Shown: positions 7,657 through 13,757, numbered from the stretch's first letter. The stretch: 13,757 nucleotides of DNA from Phycisphaerae bacterium (GCA_030630315.1 DAOVNI010000011.1:1-13757); one strand, 5' to 3'. Notes: generated by a model from the letters alone, not told the origin. Made by a program: numbers and translations.

Positions 7657-8832
7657 ATGGGAAAGATACACATAGTTGGCGAAGAGCATTCCTTTACTTA
7701 TGATGCGTGTGAGAGTAGATATCCTAAAAAAAAGGGAGATACTCGCAAGTTTATACCTTATGGACATAAAGAACTAGTTTCAGCTTTAATGGAAAAAACA
7801 ATATCTGTGAAGGAACCCGCCCTTGTCCCGCTTTGGAACTCAAATGCAGGGACAGTCGAAATGGGCAGACAAGATCGTACAGTAAATTTGTTTTTACGAA
7901 AAGCAGGATCCATTCATGACATATGGCCACAGCAAATAGTTTTCAAGTTAACTGTAAAGAACGGCAGTATTTCTTCAGAAAGTAAGATATTTTCAGTTGG
8001 CGTTGCAGAAAAACAGTGTTCTGGTTTTTTTAAAAAACACAATATAGACGCAAGCCAGTTTAATGGAAAGGGTGCTACTACTAAGGCTGCTGCTGCTTTC
8101 ATAAAAGAGGCAAAGTCGGGTGACGGTTTGCTCTGTAGCGAGAACCTTTTGAATGCCGAGGGGTTAGATATATCAGATGAAGAAGTAACAAACCCAAATA
8201 ATTTTACCATTTTCTCTACGTTTAACAAGATGCCAATCTCTTTTACGGGCCAACCTAAAGTATCTCTCGGGTGTATTAGTATGGGTTTGGAGGGCAACGA
8301 AATTCCGTATGAGTTCATAGACTATTACAAGGACATGCTCGATATGTCTGAAATTGAGCAAGCTCAAGATTTACCTTTATCAATGCCTAAGATCTTGTTC
8401 ATTTTACGTTATGAGGAGTCAAAAGCATTGATGCTGATGGAAATGGATGGAGGGACTTCAGCTGAGAGCCCATGGGAAGCTCCAGAGATTGGATCGGGTT
8501 TGGATTTTTATGACGAAGTGGGAAGAGTATTCGAATCACTTTCATTAAAAGTATCAGATCTTTTTAAAAATAAATTTAATAGTGGCGATAATTGTGTCTT
8601 CTACGGGTTCGGCTCCAGCTATATGTGGGTCTGTCCGGCCTTAAACATATCAGTTCATGGCTACGATAAAGAGCTTGTCCAGAAGTGCGCAGAAATTCAA
8701 GTCCGCCACTTAAAATCACTCCTCGACGCTGGTATAGAATTACCCAAACCTGCTGTAGCTGAATTGAAGCGGTTCGCAAAGGATCCAGGTAGTTTGAAAC
8801 TGGCTGCGGACTCTGAGCCAGATGGCCCCTAA
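7657..8832 (+). CDS. PDT-like (prephenate dehydratase fold) protein, probably non-catalytic
   Basis: 391 aa; AAGGGA at 7641-7646 precedes the ATG by 10 nt. No family is obvious at first sight, but residues 3-190 line up in order with the prephenate dehydratase domain of PheA: IVGEEHSFTYDAC (6-18; family LGPxGTFSxxAA), a helix before ALVPLWNSNAGTVEM (55-69; family GVVPIENSxxGSV), GATTKAAAAFI (139-149; family xSTxxAA), then LLCSENLLNAEGLDISDEEV (158-177; family AAIxSxxAAxxxGL) and NPNNFTIFSTF (179-189; family NxTRFxxI). The Glu of ENS is Trp here and the Arg of the TRF signature is Ile, so dehydratase activity looks lost while the ligand-binding (periplasmic-binding-protein-like) fold may remain. 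Residues about 200-391 have no recognised domain; a degenerate ACT-like module is conceivable but weak. Its place as last gene of the cassette suggests a sensor or regulator rather than phenylalanine synthesis. Confidence 0.6.
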   Translation: MGKIHIVGEEHSFTYDACESRYPKKKGDTRKFIPYGHKELVSALMEKTISVKEPALVPLWNSNAGTVEMGRQDRTVNLFLRKAGSIHDIWPQQIVFKLTVKNGSISSESKIFSVGVAEKQCSGFFKKHNIDASQFNGKGATTKAAAAFIKEAKSGDGLLCSENLLNAEGLDISDEEVTNPNNFTIFSTFNKMPISFTGQPKVSLGCISMGLEGNEIPYEFIDYYKDMLDMSEIEQAQDLPLSMPKILFILRYEESKALMLMEMDGGTSAESPWEAPEIGSGLDFYDEVGRVFESLSLKVSDLFKNKFNSGDNCVFYGFGSSYMWVCPALNISVHGYDKELVQKCAEIQVRHLKSLLDAGIELPKPAVAELKRFAKDPGSLKLAADSEPDGP

Positions 8833-8949
8833 ATCCCAACACGGTATGGATTTTATAAAATTTGTTGACATAGGAACAACGAGTTAAAATTCACTCTCCG
8901 CTACTTGACCTGATAAACAACTACGCAACTCTCTCTCACTAACCCCCGA

Positions 8950-9651
8950 CTAAGCCAGCCAAACTACTCTACAGGCAAGATATTCGCTCAGCACCATCTG
9001 AATCAGTAATCCTTCTGTCTGATCTACAAAATAGCGATATCTGCTTGCCTGAACTGTTAGCCAGTCCCTTTCGTATTCAACGGTGCCGCTTTTGACTGCA
9101 CTAATGAAAGCGCGACTGCCTATCTCTGGCCATAAAGGAGCTGAAGATGTTGGTCCTTGCTCGAATGTAGTCCTTTGTTCATCTGACATGACAACGAAAG
9201 GCACGAATGAGATTTCCTCTGGTTCTCCTAACTGCGGAAGACCAAGCTGAAACGCCGCATGACCACGAGCAAGTTTCATTATGACGGTCTTGACCCGATC
9301 TTCTTCTACTTTCCAGACAAGCTTCCCATTGTCGTCTTTTGTGCGGCCTTTTGCTATTCTTACACCAAGGCTCGGATTCTCTGTCAGTATTTTCTTGACC
9401 TTATAGCGTTCTACCTCATCAGGTTCAGCCGAACCATTAATAACACACTCTAGCAAGCAGGCGACATATTGTTCGTGTGTTGAGAAACTATTGTTGCAAT
9501 CCTCACAGGCATCTACGACAGGAACATCGGGTGGTAATGGCTCATCGAGAAATACCCTAGAAGGGACGTGGTCTCTCGTATTTGGTGTGCCTCCACAGTA
9601 AACACACATACCTATTAAACGCTGATCAACAAAAAGATGGCGTGGATCCAT
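8950..9651 (-). CDS. HNH-type zinc-binding protein (possible endonuclease)
   Basis: 233 aa from the ATG at 9651. The reading frame is open to an ATG at 9765, which would add 38 residues, but that stretch lies next to repeat-like DNA and does not look conserved; the inner start puts the first CxxC at residues 16-19. CVYCGG (16-21), TRDHVPSR (25-32, His28) and a second CxxC followed by NN (ACEDCNNSFS, Cys49, Cys52, Asn53) form the zinc ribbon with the His and Asn of HNH nucleases; a THEQYVACLLECV helix follows. The family is annotated as HNH endonuclease or hypothetical, and nuclease action on nucleic acid is likely but unproven. The last 150 residues are unassigned. It converges on the methyltransferase cassette with 117 bp between stops, so any tie to it is only by proximity. 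Confidence 0.7.
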   Translation of the reverse strand: MDPRHLFVDQRLIGMCVYCGGTPNTRDHVPSRVFLDEPLPPDVPVVDACEDCNNSFSTHEQYVACLLECVINGSAEPDEVERYKVKKILTENPSLGVRIAKGRTKDDNGKLVWKVEEDRVKTVIMKLARGHAAFQLGLPQLGEPEEISFVPFVVMSDEQRTTFEQGPTSSAPLWPEIGSRAFISAVKSGTVEYERDWLTVQASRYRYFVDQTEGLLIQMVLSEYLACRVVWLA

Positions 9652-9830
9652 GTGATTTCCATGTTTCCTAACAAAAACCGAAAAACTCTTTCCACTTTCA
9701 AACCACACAATACCAAAAACCACAATTCCCGCCTGCCCCCAGGGTGAGCTCCTGCGCACCCACAAGCCGGGGTCAACACATAAAATTCTGCCACGCTAAT
9801 TCGTATCCTGAAATCTGTGGCCAATTTTCT

Positions 9831-9919
9831 TTTGTGTCTTCGTGCCTTCGTGGTTAAATTTAATAAACTCTGCGTTCTCTGTGTCCTCTGTGGCTAAAAA
9901 ATCCGTGTAATTTGTGGCT
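9831..9919. repeat. Composite 8- and 9-nt tandem repeats between dxs and the HNH gene
   Basis: Three 8-mers at 9831-9854 (TTTGTGTC, TTCGTGCC, TTCGTGGT), three 9-mers at 9869-9895 (TCTGCGTTC, TCTGTGTCC, TCTGTGGCT), then CGTGTAATTTGTGGCT at 9904-9919. The last block is the reverse complement of 12297-12312 with one mismatch. No reading frame with coding character covers this stretch. Together with 9652-9830 (nothing recognised) it fills the space between the HNH start and the dxs stop. Confidence 0.8.
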
Positions 9920-9938
9920 CGTATCGAGCATCCAACAT

Positions 9939-11993
9939 TTACGTTTTTAGCATCTTTTTTGCCGTCTTCACTATTTTATCGGCATTTACACCGACCTCCA
10001 TAAGCTGGGTGCTGCGGGAATCGTGCTTTATAAATCTCCTCGGCGCACCAAGAACTCGTATTGCGTATTGCGTATTGCGTATGGCGTTCTGCGATGCAGC
10101 CAATTCAAGTACGGCCGACCCAAACCCGCAGGCGCTGGTGTGGTCCTCGACCGTTATCAGGCCTTTGCCTTTCTCCAGCAGAGAGATAATTTTTTTATCC
10201 ACAGGAGCTGCAAAACGCGCATTTATCACATCAACCGCAATGCCGTCTTTATCCAGCAAGCTGGCTGCTTCCAGCGCCTCGGTCAGGACGCTGCCGTAGC
10301 TAACAATCGCCACGGCTGAATCTTTTCGTCTTTTAACAACAACGCTTTTGCCCAGCCTGAACGGCTTAGCACAAGCCCGGCAGACGTATGCCGGGACAAA
10401 GTCCTGGGACGGGACAAGGTCTTTGGGATACCTTATAACGACCGGGCCATCCTGGCCCAGAGCAAATTCCAGAGCCAATTTCATTTCAACCTCATTTGCA
10501 GGTGCGGTCAGCACCATATTTGGCAGCATTCGCAAAAATCCAATATCCATTAGACCATGATGTGTCGGGCCGTCCGAGCCGACAACCCCGGCCCTGTCGA
10601 TACAAAAAACAACCGGCAGATTCTGCAATGCGACCTCCTGGAATATCTGGTCAAAGCTTCGCTGCAGAAAGGTCGAGTAGATACAGACCACCGGCTTTAA
10701 GCCGCTCCCGGCCAGCCCGGCTGCAATATCCACCGCCGCACTTTCGGCGATACCCACATCGTAGAACCTGTCAGCGAACCTTTTACGAAATTCGACCAGC
10801 CCCGTGCCGTCGCACATCGCCGAGGTTATGGCAACAATCCTGCCGTCCTTTTCAGCCAACTTTGTCAGATGCTCGCCGAATACATTGGTAAAGCTGCGCC
10901 TGCCCGGCACCGAGGCGGACTCAACAGTGTCCCCATTCATTTTGAATGGGCCTGTCGAATGAAATTTGCTGGCCCCGTTAGAAGCAGGATAGATGGGCCC
11001 CGTCATAGCCTTTTTCCTCTCTGCCCTGGTAAGGCCGGAGCTTCTAATGGGGCTGTGGCGTGAACCAGCCGGTCGAAAACCATTGCCCTTTCTCGTGAAA
11101 ACGTGCAGAATCGCAGGGTGATTCAGGTCGGCCAATGCCTCGAACAATTGTATAAGTGCCCCAACGTCGTGGCCGTCAACAGGGCCAAAGTATGGGATAT
11201 CCAAGCTCTCAAACATCTGACTGGCCGGCAACACCATTCGAATACTCTTCTTAATCCTCTCAATCGCTTCCTCAACACTTTTGCCGATAACGGGCATATG
11301 CTCCAGAATGTTACGCGTGGTCCTGCGCAAATCCTCATAGGTCTGGCTCAGGCGCACCCTGGAGAAGTATTTTGCCATTGCGCCGACAGTTGCGTCTATT
11401 GCCATCGAGTTGTCGTTGAGCACGATTAGTAATTGCCGTCTAACTAAACCGAGATTATTGAGCGCCTCGAAAGAAACGCCGTTAACAATACTGGCATCTC
11501 CCACCACTGCCACGATTTTGGGGAATTTTGAATTTTGAATTTTGAATTTAGAAATTTTTTCATTTTTAATTTTTAATTCTTCACCTATTGCCATTCCGAT
11601 TGCCGTTGCTATTGCGGTGCCGGCGTGGCCGACGGTGAAGCGGTCATATACGCTCTCAGCGGGGTTGGGAAAGCCGCTTATCCCGCCGGGGAGGCGAAGG
11701 CGCTCGAATGCCTCTTTCCTTCCGGTAATGATTTTATGCGCATAGCATTGATGGCCGACGTCCCAGAGGAGCTTGTCTTCCTTGAAATCGAAGACATAGT
11801 GCATCGCCAGCGTCAATTCCACTACGCCGAGATTGCTGGCCAGGTGACCGCCGGTTTTGCTGACCGAATTGAGAATAAACCGGCGTATTTCGTCTGCCAG
11901 AGTCCGAAGCTCGCCTACCTTCAGCTTTTTGACGTCCGCCGGACTATCTACCCCGTTTAGAAACTTCCATTTTTCATGTGATGCTTGCGTCAT
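9939..11993 (-). CDS. dxs: 1-deoxy-D-xylulose-5-phosphate synthase with repeat-like insertions
   Basis: 684-aa thiamine-diphosphate enzyme that condenses pyruvate and glyceraldehyde 3-phosphate, the first step of the MEP isoprenoid pathway; cytoplasmic dimer. Visible: GGHLASNLG (48-56), WDVGHQ (77-82), the ThDP motif VVGDASIVNG (163-172, where GDG is GDA), the Asn-containing LNDNSM, PYFGPVDGHD (267-276), the pyrimidine-domain DVGIAESAAVDIAAG (412-426, with Glu417 for ThDP activation), and GPTHHGLMDIGFLR (475-488). E. coli DXS is 620 aa; most of the extra length sits in repeat-like blocks at 137-157 and 314-341, and a heptamer-derived stretch is at 637-646. In other DXS proteins the usual QH after IAE is conserved; here it is SA. 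Core residues are otherwise intact, so the enzyme is probably active. GGAAAGG lies 10 nt before the ATG. It appears monocistronic. Confidence 0.95.
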   Translation of the reverse strand: MTQASHEKWKFLNGVDSPADVKKLKVGELRTLADEIRRFILNSVSKTGGHLASNLGVVELTLAMHYVFDFKEDKLLWDVGHQCYAHKIITGRKEAFERLRLPGGISGFPNPAESVYDRFTVGHAGTAIATAIGMAIGEELKIKNEKISKFKIQNSKFPKIVAVVGDASIVNGVSFEALNNLGLVRRQLLIVLNDNSMAIDATVGAMAKYFSRVRLSQTYEDLRRTTRNILEHMPVIGKSVEEAIERIKKSIRMVLPASQMFESLDIPYFGPVDGHDVGALIQLFEALADLNHPAILHVFTRKGNGFRPAGSRHSPIRSSGLTRAERKKAMTGPIYPASNGASKFHSTGPFKMNGDTVESASVPGRRSFTNVFGEHLTKLAEKDGRIVAITSAMCDGTGLVEFRKRFADRFYDVGIAESAAVDIAAGLAGSGLKPVVCIYSTFLQRSFDQIFQEVALQNLPVVFCIDRAGVVGSDGPTHHGLMDIGFLRMLPNMVLTAPANEVEMKLALEFALGQDGPVVIRYPKDLVPSQDFVPAYVCRACAKPFRLGKSVVVKRRKDSAVAIVSYGSVLTEALEAASLLDKDGIAVDVINARFAAPVDKKIISLLEKGKGLITVEDHTSACGFGSAVLELAASQNAIRNTQYAIRVLGAPRRFIKHDSRSTQLMEVGVNADKIVKTAKKMLKT
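10058..10085. repeat. Heptanucleotide tandem repeat (GTATTGC)4 inside dxs
   Basis: Three exact GTATTGC units at 10058-10078 and a fourth, GTATGGC, at 10079-10085. On the coding (minus) strand this gives about AIRNTQYAIR, residues 637-646, between the conserved GSAVLELA and LGAPRRFIKH segments of the C-terminal domain. A related tract, GTATTGC GTATGTC GTATGTC, lies at 12338-12358 in the gene-poor stretch. Confidence 0.9.
10932..10950. repeat. Perfect hairpin in the dxs interdomain segment
   Basis: CCCATTCA (10932-10939) and TGAATGGG (10943-10950) form a perfect 8-bp stem around TTT. It encodes about PFKMNG just after the conserved KFHSTGPF. It lies 21 bp from the inverted-repeat-bounded block at 10972-11053. 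Confidence 0.6.
10972..11053. repeat. 82-bp inverted-repeat-bounded insert in dxs
   Basis: The ends are GCCCCGTTAGAAGC (10972-10985) and GCTTCTAATGGGGC (11040-11053), inverted copies with one mismatch in 14. The block encodes residues about 314-341 of DXS. Known DXS proteins pass from the KGxGxxPA segment to KFHGxGxF through only a few residues. The extra residues fall exactly between these two inverted ends, which points to an in-frame palindromic insertion. Confidence 0.6.
11523..11582. repeat. A/T heptanucleotide repeats inside dxs
   Basis: GAATTTT three times then GAATTTA at 11523-11550, and after a short T-rich link ATTTTTA, ATTTTTA, ATTCTTC at 11562-11582. On the coding strand this gives a Lys/Asn/Phe-rich stretch (about residues 137-157) just before VAVVGDAS, where other DXS proteins have only a short linker. 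The sharp drop in GC against the rest of dxs supports later insertion. Confidence 0.9.
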
Positions 11994-12110
11994 ACTATTC
12001 GAACCTTTCCGGTGAAGTTTCCAACGGGGTCTATTTGTTCTAACAATTTATTCACAAAAAATACTCGCAATTACCTTATACGAACAATTTCAATCAAAAG
12101 TACAGGTATT

Positions 12111-12140
12111 TTTAGTTTTTAGTGCTTAGTTTTGAGTTGG
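12111..12140. repeat. 30-bp heptameric repeat, right copy of a long-distance inverted pair
   Basis: TTTAGTT, TTTAGTG, CTTAGTT, TTGAGTT then GG; the exact reverse complement of 4561-4590. The outer boundaries of the pair enclose 7.58 kb: the methyltransferase cassette, the HNH gene and dxs. Confidence 0.95.
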
Positions 12141-12249
12141 AGGAAAATCAATCAAATCTGCAGCACCCTAAAAGCAAAAATCAGAATTTTCAAATTTTTT
12201 TTTAGTCGTTTTATGATAACAAGTTATCTGCGAAAGAGCCACCTTTAAT

Positions 12250-12762
12250 ATGCTTTTTTTCGCATCAAACGTGCAGGTTGGGCCACAGAGAAATATAGCC
12301 ACGAATTACACGAATTTATTAGACGCAGATTTATTTCGTATTGCGTATGTCGTATGTCGGGAAAGTGAAAAACTAAAAGTCAAAAGTGCAAAACCACAGT
12401 GTAAAAAGCAAAATTGTGGAGGGCCTTCGGGCGAAGTTTCGACTTTGGTTTTTTATTGGCCAGCCGGTGAGGGTGGCGATTACTTCGTCAATTTGCTTCA
12501 AAAGTGGGATGGTTTGGTACATGATATCAGTTCCCCATTTCCCCATGGAAACGTGTATATTGACTACCAAGCAACAGGAATGGGAACAACGATTATTCTT
12601 CTCTCTGGTGGAAGGATAGCCAGCAAAAACCACCCCACAATCCAAAGGTTTGCTTGTGGTTATCTCACGGATTTTCGCAGTAACAAGCAAGGATTTAAGC
12701 ACTACAAATACTGGATTTCCGAAGCACAGTTTGTCGCTGTATGTAGTCGATTAGTAGGTTAA
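12250..12762 (+). pseudogene. Doubtful 170-codon open frame, probably noncoding or a relic
   Basis: An open frame of 170 codons with no good ribosome binding site. Its first 55 residues are simply translated tandem repeats (the tracts at 12300-12396). The remainder (residues about 60-170, starting TLVFYWPAGEGGDYF) shows no family I recognise. An opposite-strand frame of 109 codons (12373-12702, GTG start) covers the same DNA and is equally unconvincing. It may be the decayed end of a gene, fused by chance to repeat sequence. Confidence 0.2.
12297..12396. repeat. Cluster of 7- and 9-nt tandem repeats
   Basis: CACGAATTA/CACGAATTT (12300-12317); GTATTGC, GTATGTC, GTATGTC (12338-12358); AAAGTGA, AAAACTA, AAAGTCA, AAAGTGC, AAAACCA (12362-12396). 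The first block, extended to 12297-12312, is an inverted near-copy of 9904-9919. The second shares its unit with the tract in dxs at 10058-10085. Confidence 0.85.
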
Positions 12763-12855
12763 GCAGTACAGTTGTTAAGAACCTGAAAACCGATGTAAAG
12801 GACACGACAGTGCCATAAAGAACTTGACTCTATGACGTAAAGAAGGGATTGTATT

Positions 12856-13509
12856 ATGGGGATAAAAATACTGATTGCAGATGACCATAAAATTGTGCGT
12901 GAGGCCATCGGTTCTTTGCTGAACAATGAACTTGGTCTGGAAGTTGTTGGCGAGGCAGAAGATGGTCGAGCTGCAGTACAACTTGCCCGGGAATTACAAC
13001 CTAATGTCATTGTTATGGATATCGCAATGCCCAATTTAAATGGTATTGAGGCCACGCGCCAAATAGTTCACGAACTGCCCAGCGTCAAGATAGTCACCTT
13101 ATCAGAACGCTCAGACAAGCGCTCTGTGCTCGAAATGCTTAAAGCAGGAGCATCGGGTTACGTTCTGAAGCAATGTGCATTCCAAGAACTGGTCTTAGCC
13201 ATACGGAATGTTGTTTCAAGCCAGACTTACCTCAGCCCCCAGATAAGCGAAGCAGTTGTTGAAGAATACCTAAATCCCTCGGCGGGATATGATGACTCGG
13301 TTTACTCAGTATTAACACCGAGGGAACGAGAGATGCTCCAGTTGTTCGCGGAGGGCAAGTCGGCGAAAGTAATCGCAAGAGAATTATGTGTTAGCGTAAA
13401 AACTCCTGAATGGCACCGCAGCCAAATCATGAAGAAGTTAGGTGTACGAAGCATCGCCGAGCTTGTTAAGTATGCTATAAGCGAGGGATTGACTTGCACC
13501 TATGCCTGA
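12856..13509 (+). CDS. NarL/LuxR-type two-component response regulator
   Basis: 217-aa cytoplasmic DNA-binding regulator. The receiver domain spans residues 1-120: acidic pair Asp9-Asp10 (ADDH), phospho-acceptor Asp55 (VIVMDIAMP), Thr81 (IVTLSE) and Lys105 (GYVLKQC), all the residues needed for phosphorylation. The LuxR-type helix-turn-helix spans about 152-210: LTPREREMLQLFAEGKSAKVIARELCVSV begins in the canonical way and ends in IMKKLGVRSIAELVKYAI. The recognition-helix signature, normally KTVxxH, reads KTPEWH (182-187), with Pro and Trp in place of the usual residues. GAAGGGA at 12841-12847 lies 8 nt before the ATG. No sensor kinase is in the window, so its partner and targets are unknown. 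It converges on the second Vsr-type gene. Confidence 0.93.
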   Translation: MGIKILIADDHKIVREAIGSLLNNELGLEVVGEAEDGRAAVQLARELQPNVIVMDIAMPNLNGIEATRQIVHELPSVKIVTLSERSDKRSVLEMLKAGASGYVLKQCAFQELVLAIRNVVSSQTYLSPQISEAVVEEYLNPSAGYDDSVYSVLTPREREMLQLFAEGKSAKVIARELCVSVKTPEWHRSQIMKKLGVRSIAELVKYAISEGLTCTYA

Positions 13510-13544
13510 CACGGCTTAGCATACGAACGCAACAGAATAAATAG

Positions 13545-13757
13545 CTATGTTTTGAGAAACTGCTTTAGTCTCATAATAAGTTTCTCTGGATTTCGGGTCT
13601 GGCACTCCCAGACTACAAGTACTTTCCAGCCTGCTTTTCGCAACTTGCGAAGATTTCTTTTATCTCTTGCAATATTGCCTTCACGTTTTGACTGCCAGAA
13701 CTTTGCGCGGGTTTTTGGTTTAACCTTTCCATAGCGGCAGTTGTGCATGTGCCAGAA
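13545..13757 (-). CDS. vsr: Second Vsr-type endonuclease, 5' end outside the window
   Basis: The C-terminal 70 residues of a Vsr-family mismatch endonuclease; the frame continues beyond 13757, so the N-terminal part with the metal-binding Asp is not visible. The frame at the edge reads FWHMHNC, matching the family FWHxHxC block. Then come VKPKTRAKFW (family PxTRxxFW), the KREGNIARD block (KxxxNxxRD), LRKAGWKVLVVWEC (GWxVxxVWEC, with the Cys missing from the first Vsr), and a charged tail. It is closer to the E. coli type than the copy at 6056-6508. A Met codon at 13748 lies inside the conserved block and is not the true start. A methyltransferase gene may lie beyond the edge. Stop codons of this gene and the response regulator are 36 bp apart. 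Confidence 0.9.
   Translation of the reverse strand, partial: FWHMHNCRYGKVKPKTRAKFWQSKREGNIARDKRNLRKLRKAGWKVLVVWECQTRNPEKLIMRLKQFLKT

Larger units (their letters stand above)
11994..12855. other. 862-bp gene-poor, repeat-rich stretch
   Basis: The space between dxs and the response regulator gene contains no convincing gene. It holds the right copy of the 30-bp inverted repeat (12111-12140), CACGAATTA CACGAATTT (12300-12317), GTATTGC-type heptamers (12338-12358) and AAAGTGA-type heptamers (12362-12396). From about 12420 to 12760 both strands stay open for over 100 codons, but neither translation shows family motifs. The part at 11994-12110 must contain the dxs promoter; no clear pair of boxes was found. 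Confidence 0.6.

Noticed and set aside
8865..8890. TTGACA followed by TAAAAT after the cassette
   Set aside because: The spacing is only 14 bp and the pair points into the 3' end of the opposite-strand HNH gene, so a promoter is unlikely.
9652..9765. N-terminal 38-residue extension of the HNH gene
   Set aside because: The extension has no conserved feature and lies beside repeat DNA; the ATG at 9651 places the zinc ribbon at the usual distance from the N-terminus.
10009..10891. Plus-strand frames opposite dxs
   Set aside because: Shadows of dxs; their amino acid composition is Arg/Pro/Ser-rich without domain features.
12373..12702. Minus-strand 109-codon frame in the gene-poor stretch
   Set aside because: GTG start, no ribosome binding site, one end made of repeat sequence, and no recognisable motif; it conflicts with the plus-strand frame and neither is convincing.

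Overview
The window looks like chromosomal DNA from a Planctomycetota-type bacterium, probably a Phycisphaerae/Sedimentisphaerales-like lineage. This is inferred from the exported beta-helix protein ending in an anchor-like domain, the style of the dxs and nadK genes, and many short tandem repeats. No rRNA or marker gene is present, so the assignment is tentative.

Layout. 1-203: two copies of a REP-like palindrome and a promoter. 204-1844 (+): secreted parallel beta-helix protein. 1851-3554 (-): exported TPR protein interrupted by a 23-unit heptanucleotide repeat. 3610-4479 (-): NAD kinase. 4683-8832 (+): an AT-rich four-gene cassette with a candidate promoter. It encodes a C5-cytosine DNA methyltransferase, a Vsr-type endonuclease, a ParB-like domain protein, and a protein whose N-terminal half resembles prephenate dehydratase with catalytic residues replaced. 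8950-9651 (-): HNH/zinc-ribbon protein. 9939-11993 (-): DXP synthase carrying three repeat-like in-frame insertions or replacements. 11994-12855: repeat-rich stretch without a convincing gene. 12856-13509 (+): NarL/LuxR-type response regulator. 13545-13757 (-): 3' part of a second Vsr-type endonuclease, cut by the window edge.

How the genes relate. The methyltransferase and Vsr form a known pairing: the enzyme makes 5-methylcytosine and Vsr starts repair of the T:G mismatches left by its deamination. The two downstream genes are in the same orientation with short gaps, so they probably belong to the same transcription unit. No ordinary type II restriction enzyme is recognisable, so this may be a variant restriction-modification or defence cassette. 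The PDT-like protein is its most unusual member. NAD kinase and DXP synthase are housekeeping genes.

A second theme is repeats. At least five different 7-nt tandem repeat families, plus 8- and 9-nt ones, lie between genes and inside reading frames. A perfect 30-bp heptameric inverted repeat flanks the 7.6-kb segment holding the defence-like cassette, the HNH gene and dxs.
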